Below the pieces are notes generated by a model. It ran no database searches, was not told the DNA's origin, and saw only the letters and a program-made list of their open reading frames with translations. Shown here one piece after another: positions 11,843 to 23,308 of a stretch of 64,000 nucleotides of DNA. The DNA is from Cristatella mucedo. Its lineage: Eukaryota > Bryozoa > Phylactolaemata > Cristatellidae. The position numbers and the translations under genes are program-made. The first letter of the stretch is position 1. Each line of letters starts with the position of its first letter. The stretch spans positions 3,122,501 through 3,186,500 of the forward strand of contig WPIO01000005.1 in assembly GCA_009760855.2 (NCBI GenBank), in the 5' to 3' direction.

Positions 11843-12300
11843 ATAATAATAATAATGTACTTGATAAAGGGCCCTCGGAGAACTTAATCTCTTTCTAGGA
11901 GCTTTACATTTTCTGCAAAGGGAAATGCAATTGAATGGTGAGTAAAATCATGATTGACAAACAAACAAAATGAATAATATGGTTAGGGGTGACATGCACA
12001 GGGTCAGCATGCAAATGTGGTTAGTGGCAGCATGCACAGTGTCAGCATGCATAAGCACATGAATGACGAATCACAGGGACCCACTAAATGCTGTCCTAAA
12101 TAGGTGTGTTTTTAAGTTTCTTTTAAATGTGGTCAGGTCAGGGGATGTTCTGACGCAGGTCGGGAGGGAGTTCCAGGCTTTGGGAGCATACGAACTAAAT
12201 GCACGGTCTCCAAAGGATTTAAGGTTTGTACGAGGTATTTGTAGACCGTTGGATTCCAAAAAGCGGGTGGTACGACTCTTGGCCTGATGGGGTACTATAG
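11843..12300 (-). mobile_element. LINE-A relic, C-terminus plus 3' end
   Basis: Minus-strand translation gives HQAKSRTTRFLESNG, LKSFGDRAFSSYAPKAWNSL and FKRNLKTHLFRTAFSGSL, the cleanest LINE-A C-terminus in the window. The 3' UTR and the tail hairpin follow, ending in a TTATTATTATTATTATTGTT tail. The ORF stays open into 12301-12514, where the sequence changes to LINE-B type. Confidence 0.85.
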
Positions 12301-12530
12301 CATGGAAGTAGCATCGTAAGACGGCTTGAAAACAATTGCGAGAGCCTGCACTAGGTGGGCTGTTGTGTGAGATTATTGAAGCGAGTTCTGTAGTCTTGGA
12401 CCGGCGAAGCAGAAGCTCCTGTCTCTTACAGTTTTTTAAGTGATAGAATTGAACAGCTAATTTATTGTCCTTACCGAACCTAAGGGCGTGAGGATGCTGA
12501 AACGAGTGTATCACTTCATTTGGCTGTGAA
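12301..12530 (-). mobile_element. LINE-B fragment fused in frame to LINE-A
   Basis: Minus-strand translation HPHALRFGKDNKLAVQFYHL..AVLRCYFHA matches the C-terminal region of the LINE-B copy at 25.9 kb (RTLRSCMDNKLAVPFLRL..AVLSCYFHA). It runs without a stop into LINE-A sequence at about 12300, giving a chimeric 147-codon ORF. It could reflect insertion, recombination or template switching. Confidence 0.7.
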
Positions 12531-12939
12531 GGACCCGATCCCGATCCATTGCCTCGTGAGTCAGTAAAAAGTTCTTCATCGAATCATTTATCGAACAGAG
12601 AGCCATCACCGTTTCTTTAGCATAGGAGATACGCGACTGTATTCTTTAAATTTATTAACCAGCTTTTCTACCCTATTCATGACCAGTTATAGAGATTTGA
12701 TGACATTTTCGGTAACCCTGCCACTAAAGAATAATAGTAGCTCACTCTAGACAGTGCGAGACAGTGCGAGTGAACTAGTTAGGTCTTTGGCCAGCCATCG
12801 TGGCAATATTCCCAAATCCTAGACAGAGATCACGCATGATGACTGGCTGATGAGAGATTCTTATGAGTAATACTTTTCCTTGTTAAGCAGTCATCCAAGA
12901 GTATATTTAAATTAACCTTTCGATTACGATAATAATAGT
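12531..12939. other. No recognisable feature
   Basis: No supported feature. GACAGTGCGA is repeated near 12750. Confidence 0.4.
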
Positions 12940-13470
12940 AGTTATAATACTAATAACTTTCTGTAGACCCTCGGAGCTTAATCTCTTTTTAGGCATTTTA
13001 GATATGATATAAAGGAAGCATGATCAAGTGGATAGTGGTAACGTTCACAATGTCAACCATATTGGTAACACGAAGCAAGAGAGCAAAGTAAATTATTCCA
13101 GCCTTACGTTAGTTGTTTACTGTGATGGGAGTCCGGTTTTTATCACAGTTCGGAATAGAAAATTGGCCCCCATCCAGGACAGTATATCAGTCGCTGAAAC
13201 TCATTTTTGTGGTTCGAATTACAAGTATAACTCGGTATTGTTAGTATAGAACTGATCGCAGATGAGTTACTTTCCCGAGAGGCTGTGTATAGATGCAGGA
13301 CGACAGCAAAGGGCCAAAAATAAATATCTGAGAAACACCACGGGGCACTGGTCTGCTGAATCGGTCTTGACCGCTAAGCGTAACTGATTGGACACGATCG
13401 GGCAAGTACGATTCGAACCAAACGAGAGCCTTATCAGCCAGACCCATTGTTGTTCTCAATCGTGTAGGAT
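12940..13470 (-). mobile_element. LINE-A relic: RT block and 3' UTR
   Basis: The minus strand at 13241-13459 reads MGLADKALVWFESYLPDRVQ followed by VPRGVSQIFIFGPLL, a decayed match to the WxxSYLxxRxQ and GVPQGSVLGPLL blocks of reverse transcriptase. The 12940-13080 portion carries LINE-A 3' UTR words and a mutated tail hairpin (CCTCGGAGCTTAATCTCTTTTTAGG on the + strand). Confidence 0.7.
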
Positions 13471-13597
13471 TTTGGGACCATTGGTGTCGAGTAGTTCAAA
13501 GAAATCGAGCAGGCAATAGGCAGCGACTATACCATTGTCGCTGCTACCTAGAATCTTACTTGTCACAAGGAGGAGAGTAAATAAATAAATAAATAAA

Positions 13598-13734
13598 ATT
13601 CATTTGTATAGCGCCCCAAGAGAACTTAGTCTCTATTCAGGCGCTTTACATATGCCTCCGGGCTCGAGCCCGCGACCTCAGCCAGACCTTGGTCGGGGGC
13701 GAGCCCCTTAACCGCTGGACCAAACCAGCTCGGC
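13598..13734 (-). mobile_element. SINE-A, full-length copy
   Basis: Well preserved from ATTCATTTGTATAGCGCCCC (3' end, + strand view) to CTGGACCAAACCAGCTCGG (5' end). It is preceded by an (AAAT)n run at 13579-13597, the tail microsatellite. The motif GGCAGAGTACTTTC follows and is locally duplicated. Confidence 0.85.
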
Positions 13735-14149
13735 AGAGTACTTTCATTAGAACTAGGCAGAGTACTTTCAATAGAACGATGTGGCTTGAATCATGACTGT
13801 CAGTTTCTTGATAAATCTATCTTTTCTAAACTCCTGATAAATCCACCTGTACTCAACAAGCAGTTTAGAGATAGCATTTTCGAGAATATTGACAAAAAAT
13901 AAAGGATATTAGGAGATACATTTCTAATATTGCTTCTCTTTTGCCTTGTCACACCAAAAGAGTTTGTCTGCCTTCATTCAGTCCGATAGTTTCTTAGGCA
14001 TAATTGGTAACACCAAGCAGATCTCTTACCTGAGAATACACCCATCGACAAAAAAGCCTTTGAGAAGTAAGAAATAATTACTTTAATGTGAATCAAAAGA
14101 CAAAGTGTAATCTATTTGCTTGTAAGACCTTTAGATCCTGAGACCATAG

Positions 14150-14703
14150 TATGGTCTTAACTACGCCCACTTGGTTGACATGACATCTCGTATCGACTTC
14201 TATAACTCATTCTATGCTGGTCCACTGGCCCGTGCAATCAGCTGCTTACAGCTGGTGCAAAACTCTCCAGCCAGGATTGTCTGTCGCGAACGTGGCAGTT
14301 GCCTCATCACACCACTTCTCACCAACCTGTACTGGTTCCCAGTCAAACAACACATCGACTTCAAGGTTTTGTCGCTCACTTTTAGGTCCCTTTATTCATT
14401 GGCTCCAGCCTACCTCTCAGATCTTCTGCTCCACCAGGCTAAGCATCGTACCACCTGCTTTTTGGAATCTAACTGTTTATCCATACCTTGTTAAAATCTC
14501 AAATCCTTTGGCGACCATGCCTTTAGTTTGTATGCTCCCAAAGCCTGAAACTCAATCCCGAACTGTGTCACGACATATCCTGACTTTTCCACATTTAAAA
14601 AGAAACTAAAAAGACATCTATTTGTAACAGCATTAAGTGGGTCCCTGTGATTCGTACTTTATGTGCTTATGCATGCTGACACTGTGCATGCTGCCACTAA
14701 CCA
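14150..14703 (+). mobile_element. LINE-A relic, interrupted
   Basis: + strand translation covers the region after the RT: LQLVQNSPARIV, LYWFPVKQHIDFKVLSLTF, SLAPAYLSDLL, then after a frameshift the GDHAFSLYAPKA-like block. The 3' UTR ends at CTAACCATGCTGG, where an opposite-strand LINE-A copy begins. The missing 3' end resumes at about 14933. Confidence 0.85.
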
Positions 14704-14932
14704 TGCTGGTATAATAATAATAATAATAATATTGCACTTGATAAAGCGCCCTCAGAGAACTTAATCTCTTTCTAGGCGCTTTACATTTGCTGCAAAGTGA
14801 TACGCAATAGAATAGTAAGTAAAATCATGCTTGAAAAACAAACAAAATGAATAACATGGTTAGGGGTTACATGCACTGGGTCAGCATGCAAATGTGGTTA
14901 GTGGCAGCATGAACAGTGTCAGCACGCATAAT
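14704..14932 (-). mobile_element. Young LINE-A 3' fragment nested in LINE-A
   Basis: A 5'-truncated LINE-A 3' end on the minus strand, with an ATT-repeat tail at 14704-14730. Positions 14731-14891 match 41756-41916 over 161 bp with one difference (14778 versus 41803). That near-identity is far above other pairs in the window and indicates recent copies of one source element. Confidence 0.9.
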
Positions 14933-15090
14933 GGTATGCTGATCCTGTGCATGTTACCCCTAACCTTGTTATTATTTTGTGTATTCAGCATACTACCACT
15001 AACCATTCAATCGTGCTTCATTTGCAGCAAATGTAAAGTGCCTAGAAAAGCATTGAGTTCTCTGAGGACGCTATACCAAGTGTATTATTA
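14933..15090 (+). mobile_element. LINE-A 3' end resumed after nested insertion
   Basis: Continues the + strand LINE-A 3' UTR (ATGCTGATCCTGTGCATGTT onwards). It ends with TAAAGTGCCTAGAAAAGC..GAGTTCTCTGAGGACGCT and a TATTATTATT tail. Confidence 0.85.
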
Positions 15091-18000
15091 TTTTTATGCA
15101 AGGGTGTATCAATCGACAAGTTAAAAGCATCACTAGCCTAACCATAAAAGTAGTCAATAAGCTATCATGGCCATTGAAATAAAAAGCTTTGCCAAGACGG
15201 CAAAGATATGAAGATGAACCGTCGATGTATAGAAAGATCGAGGTAGTAGAAGGGTCCTCTCAGTCGCCACAAAAATGAGCTTTTGACGCATAGGAAAGTT
15301 ACGACATTTCACGATGCCAACATACGGGCAAGCATCGGACACGTCACCAGGATTAGGGTTGTAAAAAGTGACACGACTTATCACGATCGCAGATTAGCAA
15401 AGAAGCCTGGCAGGAATCTGGTTAACTATCCAGCACGGCAGCATTTGGTGCAGTAGCAGTCGTGAAGCGAGTTGTGGCAGGCTCAGGCTCTTTAACCTCC
15501 ATAAACGGCTTAGGAAAAACGATCCCTTTGTTTACCACATTTCAGTCAAGGCTGAGGCAGCCGACTTCTGCACGCTATATATCCAATTAGTGCACTTGGT
15601 TGAGTTAATAACCTCTTGCTTTTTTAGCCTTATTTCGGGGTTCCCCACTTTAAGTTACAACTGGAAGCTTTGACCTTGACTCGAGCTTGTAATGCAGTAT
15701 CTAGTGGCTCATACGGAGGGATTCGGTCAGGCTAGCGCTTTATTTACTGACCAGGTCATAACTCACATATAGTTCTCGTTGCATAGTAAAATATCAAGCC
15801 GCTCATAAGCCTTGGCCGACCGCGGCATTTTTTATTGGTGGCCCTTGGTTCAAAGGTGGCGAGAAGTGCATAGTTCATACTCGCAGGGGATAGCAGCACC
15901 CTCGCGTTTTCAATACTCGTATCCGTTCTTGGTCAATTGGCAGTTTGCAGTATATATTGCTCTTGAAATGGTATTCTAGCAACTTTGGCAGCGTCAATCG
16001 AACGTTTAGCCTTCTGTCGTCTTCTGGATCGCCAATGAAAGAGTTAGGAGTCGGCGTCGTGCAGGAATAGAGCGGCTCTCCTCACACTGGCTGCATGGCT
16101 ATGTCGCTTTCTGCCGCCAGCCGTCGAACGTGGTCGTATAAGGACGCTTAGACCTGCCGTTTGCTGTCAGTTATCAGGCGTCAATAGCGGCTGTTAAACG
16201 CCACCCGAAAGTTGGCCTTTACCGTCCGATCTTCTCGTGATACGGCTGATTGACCTGCAACTGACCACGTGCGACCGCAGCACCGAGGAAAGCAGAGAAG
16301 GAAGAAAGGCAGAAAACCAGGCGACAAACCGCTAGTCTTACTGACCGAGGAAGCAGAGGAATCCGAACTGTGACTGGTTCTGCGTACGGTAACTCATGTG
16401 GCAGTTCAGACGCTCGACAGAAGCGATGGCAAAATTACTGAGCGCTCGGTTCAATCAAGCTACGCGAGAGAACAGAGAGAAGATAGTAAGATGATGTCAG
16501 GCTGCAGGAGATAACAATCTTCTCAAATTACAAAGCACGCCAGCCCCTCTGAGTCGATCGTATCGCACTCATAGAAAATGCGACCTGGCCAAGGGCCGTT
16601 TCAGTGTGGGATCGAAAGTTCGCCTAAATGTCACGTCCTCTCATCATATGCTTTACCAATTATATCTCGACGATTGTCTTCATTCTAAGACGCTAGCGAT
16701 ATGACTATAAGTCACCGTTACCAAATTGACTCACGGAATGTAATGCCTATTGCTATTTCCCTACTAAGCAAAGGCAGGTCGCTGACCAAGGAACAGAGAC
16801 CTCACTCTCCGGCTTGCAGTAAGCGTACCTGCAGTTTCGATAGCACCGTGGACCAAGGAGAATTATGTCATAGGACATCGGAGATAGGGGGAGCCCAAAT
16901 CACGGTCCTGATCTCGTCCAAACTACTGTTTCGTCACTGCCTCTGATCTCCTATCTGGCAATTTGAGATCGAGCAGGGCAACATTTGCTCCCAAAATAAA
17001 CGCCCCTTTCCCAACTAGAATCGTGTGAAGAAGCATGCGATACAACGTTATGTGTTTCCAATCCATTACATGACGACATACATTGCTACTAAAATATGGG
17101 AACTACCCAAGATGGGCTCCTATACAAATGAATTCAATTGACTTATGGCCAAGAATGAATTCGGCGTCCATTACCCATATACATGTATGAGAGCTATTCA
17201 AACAGGGCTCTGATCGAGAACCAAGCGGCCTGAGCACGTTTACAGAAAGTATCTTATGTGTATTATATCAAAATTATATGAAAGATACTCAAATAGGTCT
17301 CTAATCCAAGTTTTTTTCTACAAGCATGGGTAATATTCCGTATTCAATAACAGCATTCCGTCTCCATTATTTCGAAAAAGTATTTGGAACCCGCTTTTAC
17401 ATGTCTCCGATCGTGACCGAACCAACCTCACACAGGCAAATAAAAAACCCAGCAACCGAGATTGAGACATACAGTGCACACGACTTCAAAATACCCACGC
17501 AAAAATCCGAGCGAGTAACATGAGCGTCAAAGTATGCTGCTCTCACAATAACCAGACCAAAGACCCAACTTCGGGCCATATAAGTGTGCCCAGCAAAGAC
17601 TTGATCCAGCAATATCTAGATACCGAGTATCCAAATATTTTAAGTTTCTTGCACCATTGCTTGAAAACGCATGCACAAAAAGGTATGAGCAAAGGTACGA
17701 TGAATGCCCCCGCCTTAAAATTATACCACGCCCTTAGCCCGAACCAGCATCGTTAGCAGATAGATATTGCGCTCCACATCTTTTTAAACATAGTAGCATG
17801 GTTAACGCAGAGTTTTAATTATGAGCTTGCTTCACGTGAATCCATATAAGATATCCTACATCTACCCTTCTTACACTGACTTTCTTCAGCTCACAGATTC
17901 CCGGAACTAGTTCTATAAAACATACAAGGCGTGGCAATCGTTCGTGTACGAACACGCACGAACGCACACAACAATCTGGCCAAGTAAAGCACAACACAAT

Positions 18001-18344
18001 TAACACCGCGGCACAACAAACACTTATCAAAGAATGCTGTATATTTGACCACAGATGGCAACACTGCTAGCAACGGAAACTAATTACTCTAGTGATCAAG
18101 CTACCCTCCCAATTCGACTCGTCACCCATCATTGATCATTGATCAGTGATCATTCATTCAGCTTGGTTCGGCCTTCCTTCGATTCGATCTATGCGGTCCA
18201 TCTTGCACCTGCTGGCTGGTTACCACCAGTTGCTGTGCTGCGGTGCTGACTTTTCGCCAGTGCGATTCTAGTCGCTGCCTTCACCTAAACTAACTAAATT
18301 GATGCCGGTCGCATCGCTGGTCCGCGTGAAATGACCAGTCCCAC
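15091..18344. other. No recognisable gene
   Basis: About 3.2 kb in which no ORF longer than about 80 codons has a recognisable domain on either strand. Because it precedes the minus-strand Gypsy relic on its 3' side, part may be decayed Gypsy LTR or UTR, but I see no direct LTR repeat. Confidence 0.35.
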
Positions 18345-19079
18345 TGCGTTTCCACGAATGATTAGCATGCAGAATTTCAGGTTTCGCTTTCCGTGTAGGT
18401 CCGTTAGGGCACAAAAGCTTTGTCAAAAATCCCTCTTTTCTGGTTCGAAGTGCATAACTAGATCACCCGGTTGCAGTGCAACCTCGTGTGCTGTTAAATC
18501 AGCTTGCTGTTTCCATTAGTCTGCAGAGACGGCCAAGTTTTCTCTAGCCCGACCATGAATGCCTCGAAGCCGTTGCTGCACGTCTCGGACATGCTCTGTT
18601 GCACAAGCCACACGCAGGCTGCTCAAGGGTGGAGTTCCCGTCAACAGATATACGGCTTACCTCAGTTCTCTACCCAGCATCAATCTAGCAGGAGCAAACC
18701 CTGTCGACCCTTGCACTGCTGAACGGTATGCCACCAGCAAAGGCGCCAAAACAGATCGAAATGGTTCATCTTTTTGCTGGAGACTCTGCATTACCCTGCA
18801 CCAACTGGTGATTGTATCGCTCGCCCATATCATCCGACTGGGAATGTAGGGCGTAGTTTGCGAGTTATGTATATCCAAAAGCTTATAGCAATCGGATAAT
18901 GGCTGATTCAAAATTGCGACCAGATCGGAACATAAATCCTCAGGCATGCCACAATGACAAAAGAGATCGGATTCAGCATAGGCAACTGTACTGGCCCCCT
19001 GGTCCGGAATCGAACAAGCGTCAATCAACTTCGTGAGGTAATCCACCATCACCTTACGAACATGTACTTGTTGCCCCAC
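18345..19079 (-). mobile_element. Gypsy (Ty3-type) LTR retrotransposon relic: integrase
   Basis: The minus-strand ORF 19079-18657 matches the integrase core in order: VDYLTKLIDACSIPDQ, HCGMPEDLCSDLVA (the FGxPxxxxSDxG block with the second catalytic Asp), TTPYIPS, then LLVAYRSAVQGSTGFAPARLMLGRELR (this last stretch is degenerate but in order). After a stop, VRDVQQRLRGIHGRARENLA and LQPGDLVMHFEP match the C-terminal GDLV module. The catalytic Glu block (NGxxER) is not visible after TTPYIPS. The copy is broken by stops and probably inactive. Confidence 0.85.
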
Positions 19080-19147
19080 TTTTTTTTAGTTATGAGGGCG
19101 AGCCATATCAACAGTGACTCGCAGAACCACCACCTCAGACAACTCAA

Positions 19148-19432
19148 TGCAGTGGCGGAGTCAGTTTTTCATCGAGGTGGGCATGACCTGCAAAAATTCC
19201 AGGCAGTGGGTTACAACGGCAATAGGTTCGTGTGGGCTGGGCGTAGGCCCAAAAAATTGAAAAATAAACGCAGCGCAAAATCGCAGTGTGCATTCGACAC
19301 GAGCTCGCGGTTGCTCATTGAATGGCATTCGTCGCTGGTGACGATCAGGGGTGTAGGAACAAGAGTGCGGCCCAGGTCGCTCTCTTGCGGTGTAGGAACA
19401 AATGCCCTCCTGCCTCCTGGCTCCGCCACTGC
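19148..19432. mobile_element. hAT-like MITE with GCAGTGGCGGAGYCAG ends
   Basis: The left end reads GCAGTGGCGGAGTCAG. The right end, reverse complemented, reads GCAGTGGCGGAGCCAGG. They are about 285 bp apart. CAGTGGCGGA-type termini are common in non-autonomous hAT-related elements. No intact 8-bp duplication is visible. ORFs crossing it on both strands (up to 212 codons) are by-products. Confidence 0.7.
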
Positions 19433-19794
19433 CTCGGCTGTCTTCCACTGTCTTGCCAACGTCTACTACCACTGTCTTCCTAACGTCGAGGTGTCCGCAT
19501 GCTTGCTAATCGAGCGAATCTTACATAATTATGGGCTCAGCCTTCCAAGGCATTGGTTATGTCATGGCGCCGGTGATGTGTGGCGTCGTTAATAATAATA
19601 ATAATAATACGGTCGGTTGTCGCTCCGGTAGCGTCACTATGTACGATTAGGCGGCATAGGACCCTAAGACATGTAATTTCCAAGCAGTTGTGCCCTATTT
19701 TTTTAACTTGTTGGGACGTGCGCCGAGGCTATCGGCCAGTCGGCAGTTCAGTGGTTCGCGTTCTCTGGTTTAGGAGTTTTGTTAATGATGAGAA

Positions 19795-19862
19795 TAATAA
19801 TGCATTTGTATAGTGCCCTCAGAGAATGGAATCTCTTTCTAGGCACTTTACAGCATTGCCGA
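19795..19862 (-). mobile_element. LINE-A 3' tail fragment
   Basis: Short minus-strand fragment with the tail hairpin (GTGCCCTCAGAGAATGGAAT..CTCTTTCTAGGCACTTTAC on the + strand) and an AATAATAATG tail. Almost entirely 5'-truncated. Confidence 0.75.
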
Positions 19863-20118
19863 ACGATTGATGGTAACATCCGCAAGCAGCAGGCAGCAGT
19901 GCAAACAGGCTCATGCACACGAATGATTGTACACTCTAGTGTACACGCTGGTGCTGGATGCCTGTAACTCTCTGCGGCTGTCGATTAGACTTCCGCACGC
20001 CATAACTGTGGACTTCTTATCTTGAGGTGTCGGACCTCTTCGTAGCTGCCGCGCTCCGCTACCGTCAGTATACCTGCAAGCTTTGGTGCTGCACATACGT
20101 CACTGAAAAATGGAACGT

Positions 20119-20250
20119 AACAATTTATTAAGCACGCTAAGAGAACTCATTCTCAAGCTTAAAGGTTTACATATACATACCGCAACGCTCGAGCCCACGT
20201 CATTGGTCGCTAAAGGCGAGCACCTTACCCCTGGGCCATATCGGGGCTAG
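20119..20250 (-). mobile_element. Old, diverged SINE-A copy
   Basis: Minus strand: GGGTAAGGTGCTCGCC near the A-box, GGGCTCGAGCG at the B-box position, and a decayed tail (GAGAATGAGTTCTCTTAGCG). More divergent than the other SINE-A copies. Confidence 0.65.
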
Positions 20251-21899
20251 CGACGTGACTCCGAGTGTAGTCGTGCTTCCAAGTCTCGCGGAGTTTCGCC
20301 AGCGTTTCTTGCACCTCGGCGAGAGCGTCGCGAGCGCTGTGCAAGCGGCTTACCAACTTGTGAGAATCCACTGCATCGCATTTCTAACACAACGGCAGGT
20401 CAAAATGTAAAATACGAGCGCACTAAAATATATTTCAGTTAAGACAACGTGCTATGTCCGAGTGACCCTGACTAGTTCAGTTAGTAGCACAGCGCATTCA
20501 CTGTGTCCGGACCTTGTTGTGGCGATACGCCAAACGGTAACGACAAAGCACTCAAACTCCCGCAAGCGGCGGAAAGCGTAAGAAATTGCCTGCACATTAT
20601 AGCCGGTACTGTCTACGGTTAGATTTGCGGTAGCGAATTCATTCCTGCCGTACTCGTTAGGACGCTCAGTTTTTATCGCAGAAATCTCAGCGCTATCTTT
20701 ATTACACTGCAGACAGTCAGCAGATTTTGCTTTTATAAATAGCCCAACCGCTGGCCGTTGATTCAGACGTTGGGCATCAGCACCCAGAGCAATTGCATTT
20801 GTAATGCAATTTCACCGTAATTCAGCTAAACGCCCGTTAGCTGAAAGTATTTTTACTTGAACTCTTCGGAGTACCCCTTCCCTAATTCACTCAAGTTCTC
20901 TGAAAGACTTACCTGACATGTGCTGGAGTTTGGTTGAACGTGACCCCTTAATACAATTACCCAAGCTCAGGAAGGGGTTTTTCTTCATACCAAATTTTCC
21001 CATGGCGAGCAGCCAATCCAGCATTCGGGCACTCAGTTCCGCAATTGGTACACTCTTTATACCCGTCAAGATTCAAAAGCAGCCTTCTGGCGCGACGCTT
21101 GCCAATATGGTCGCAGGCTAGCATGACAGAATATTTGACTTTAGGAGTTCCGAAGAATCAATAATCAATTCAAAATTGAAGCTACACCGGACACTTAAAG
21201 CGCATGTTGCTGCTCTAGATTCAAAGTCTCTCACGCTACACTCGACTCACGTGACTGATACTGAACCGCACGGCCCGCGCGACTGAGTAGTGGCATAACT
21301 CGCACCTCAGCAGATGCAGACGATAGCACATCGCGACAGCAATCAACATGGCGTATATCTCAGAATGAAATTCACGTGCTTTCACAATTAGCACCAGCTC
21401 TGCATTCCACAGCGTGATGGAGATCTGTCCAAGGAGAAATCTGGCAGGAAATGTTATTAAAAATCTAATTGTAGAGTGCCTGGATAGAGATTTAGCTATG
21501 TTTGAGAGCTTCACAGTTGACGTAGTATTATTGTGGCACAAAATTCGCGAAACGCCCTTTACAGCTATAATTGAGTATAAGAAGGCGCGCTTGCTAGAGG
21601 CCACGACATTCACACACATACCCTGAAAAATCTGCTATTCGTATCTTCAAATGAAAAATGACGCTGCCCTGATTCGGCTCTTGGGTTTGAGCTCTACGGA
21701 ATTTGTAAAAGCAACTGGATAGAGATTAAATTTAATTTGGGGTTCTTGAATTATGAATGAGTTACATAAGGTACTCTCCGAACTCGATTGAGGACACGGA
21801 TAGAAGAATGTCGTTACTTTGTGTCCTTAACCGTCGAACAAGCATGCCACAGCGTAAAACGTCTTATTAATCAAAGATTCGTCGATGTCGTCACTTGGC
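20251..21899. other. No clear feature
   Basis: A 127-codon minus-strand ORF at 21236-21619 lies directly downstream (in minus orientation) of the LINE endonuclease relic. It could be decayed ORF2, but no motif is recognisable. The rest shows nothing. Confidence 0.35.
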
Positions 21900-23140
21900 G
21901 CTCATCCACCATTCATTCTAGTGCATTGAGTAAGAATGGTGGAAGGGAGGCTCGGATAAATGTACTTAAATTCCCCACGATCTATGGTAGGCTTTTTAAT
22001 GAACGAGCTGATAATTGCCGTTTTCAGACGAAAACAGACTTGACCGGTAGCCACCGGAGCATATTTTCTATGTTTGCTACAGTGGGCCGCATAAGGTTTA
22101 TGCACTTCATAAGGAAAACTCTTGGAATAAGATTTACATTTACCGGGGCTCTTTTTTGTCTGGGAAGTGAGTTTATCGACGAGTCTAGCAGAGACAGATA
22201 AACAGCATGAAATCCACAGACGATCAGATGTGCAGAAAGGGGTAATGATAGAGTTCGGCAGAGTACAAACGTGGTAGAGATAGGGGTTGATAGGGTACAA
22301 ATTACAGAAGAAATTGCGATGGCGGATGTGGCATGGTATATACGTACGGGCGTGAATGCGAGCACGCAGGCTGAAAGCCTCAGATAGCTAAAGAATGTAG
22401 GAATACATCAGATCGGACGGGTTATAACGAAACATAAAACGTAGTCGCTTAGAATAAAAAGAGGCTATTGCTAGCGAAAAGAACCAAGAGAAAGTCAGAA
22501 ATGCCATCCATGAAGCTGAGATTTTTGCCAGGAGGGCGATACGTTACTGCACCATCGGAAACTTCTACTAGCAGGATATAGAGAAGGATATTCAAGAGGT
22601 TTTTTTTATAGCAGGAATCAGTAATTGCTTGAAATTAAAAGAGGTGGGACTATAAAGGGCCAACTTGCCACCTTCTTTCAGCGATTTTATCGTATGAAAA
22701 CAGTCGAAATCTTTCAATGTATCATCGGCGATGGCTGAATAATTTCTCCACTTTACTCGGGTCTCATTATCGGCGTAAATGTCAAGAGCATCGTCAGGTG
22801 TCGAGCTGTAAACAGTTTATGGCTTAAGGGACGAAGAGCGGCCATTCTAGAGATATGAGTTGTGTGCGGTCGGTCAGCGAGGTTAACGTTGGCTTTTATT
22901 ACTACTACATTAGAGAAATTAGCAGCACGGCCAGCGGGAAAACGTTGGGTGTGGTTAGTAGAACTAGCAGCGATTCTAAAAGGATAACGCACCTTGCGGT
23001 TAGTAACAGCGGCAGCCCCATCTGCGTGGTACGCCGGAGTGTTTTACAAGCGACACCTAACTTACGACGCCTAGCGGAAACATGCACAGAACGGTCGTTA
23101 GTACTATCTAAATGAGCTAGAACTGATAGCAAACGCACGC
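21900..23140 (-). mobile_element. Non-LTR retrotransposon endonuclease region
   Basis: The minus-strand reading is frameshifted. It contains SLKEGGKLALYSPTSF, which corresponds to the RGGGVALLYK block of AP-type endonucleases (near 22.65 kb). Further along, SDRLWISCCLS and LSLLDSSINSLPRQKRAP correspond to the linker between endonuclease and reverse transcriptase. The 22.2 kb part shares words (CAGATGTGCAGAA, TTCGGCAG) with the LINE-A endonuclease linker at 51.4 kb. This is the 5' half of an L2/CR1-like element without its RT. Confidence 0.6.
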
Positions 23141-23194
23141 GGCCGCACGGGATCGTCTGGTAACGCGTCGCCGGACTTGCAAAGACCAGGGCGT

Positions 23195-23308
23195 CATGGA
23201 CGCGGTAGCCCTTGAGGTAAGGTGCGAGCTATTTAAGACTGAGGTCGTGGGTTCAAATTCTGCAGTGGTTGATCCTTTATTGCCAACTGCAAGTGGTGGT
23301 GATGGTCA
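23195..23308 (+). mobile_element. SINE-B copy
   Basis: Plus-strand SINE-B: GAGGTCGTGGGTTCAAATTC (B-box) followed by TGCAGTGGTTGATCCTTTAT and GCAAGTGGTGGTGATGG. The 5' head (GTAGCCCTTGAGGTAAGGTG) is decayed but tRNA-like. Confidence 0.7.

Noticed and set aside
12071-12514. 147-codon minus-strand ORF as a host gene
   Set aside because: Its whole length matches the C-termini of the two LINE families present many times in the window.
18954-19592. 212-codon + strand ORF, the longest in the window
   Set aside because: It crosses the hAT-like MITE and the antisense of the Gypsy integrase, and has no domain of its own.
21236-21619. 127-codon minus-strand ORF as a separate gene
   Set aside because: Adjacent to a LINE endonuclease relic and without any motif; most likely decayed element or chance.
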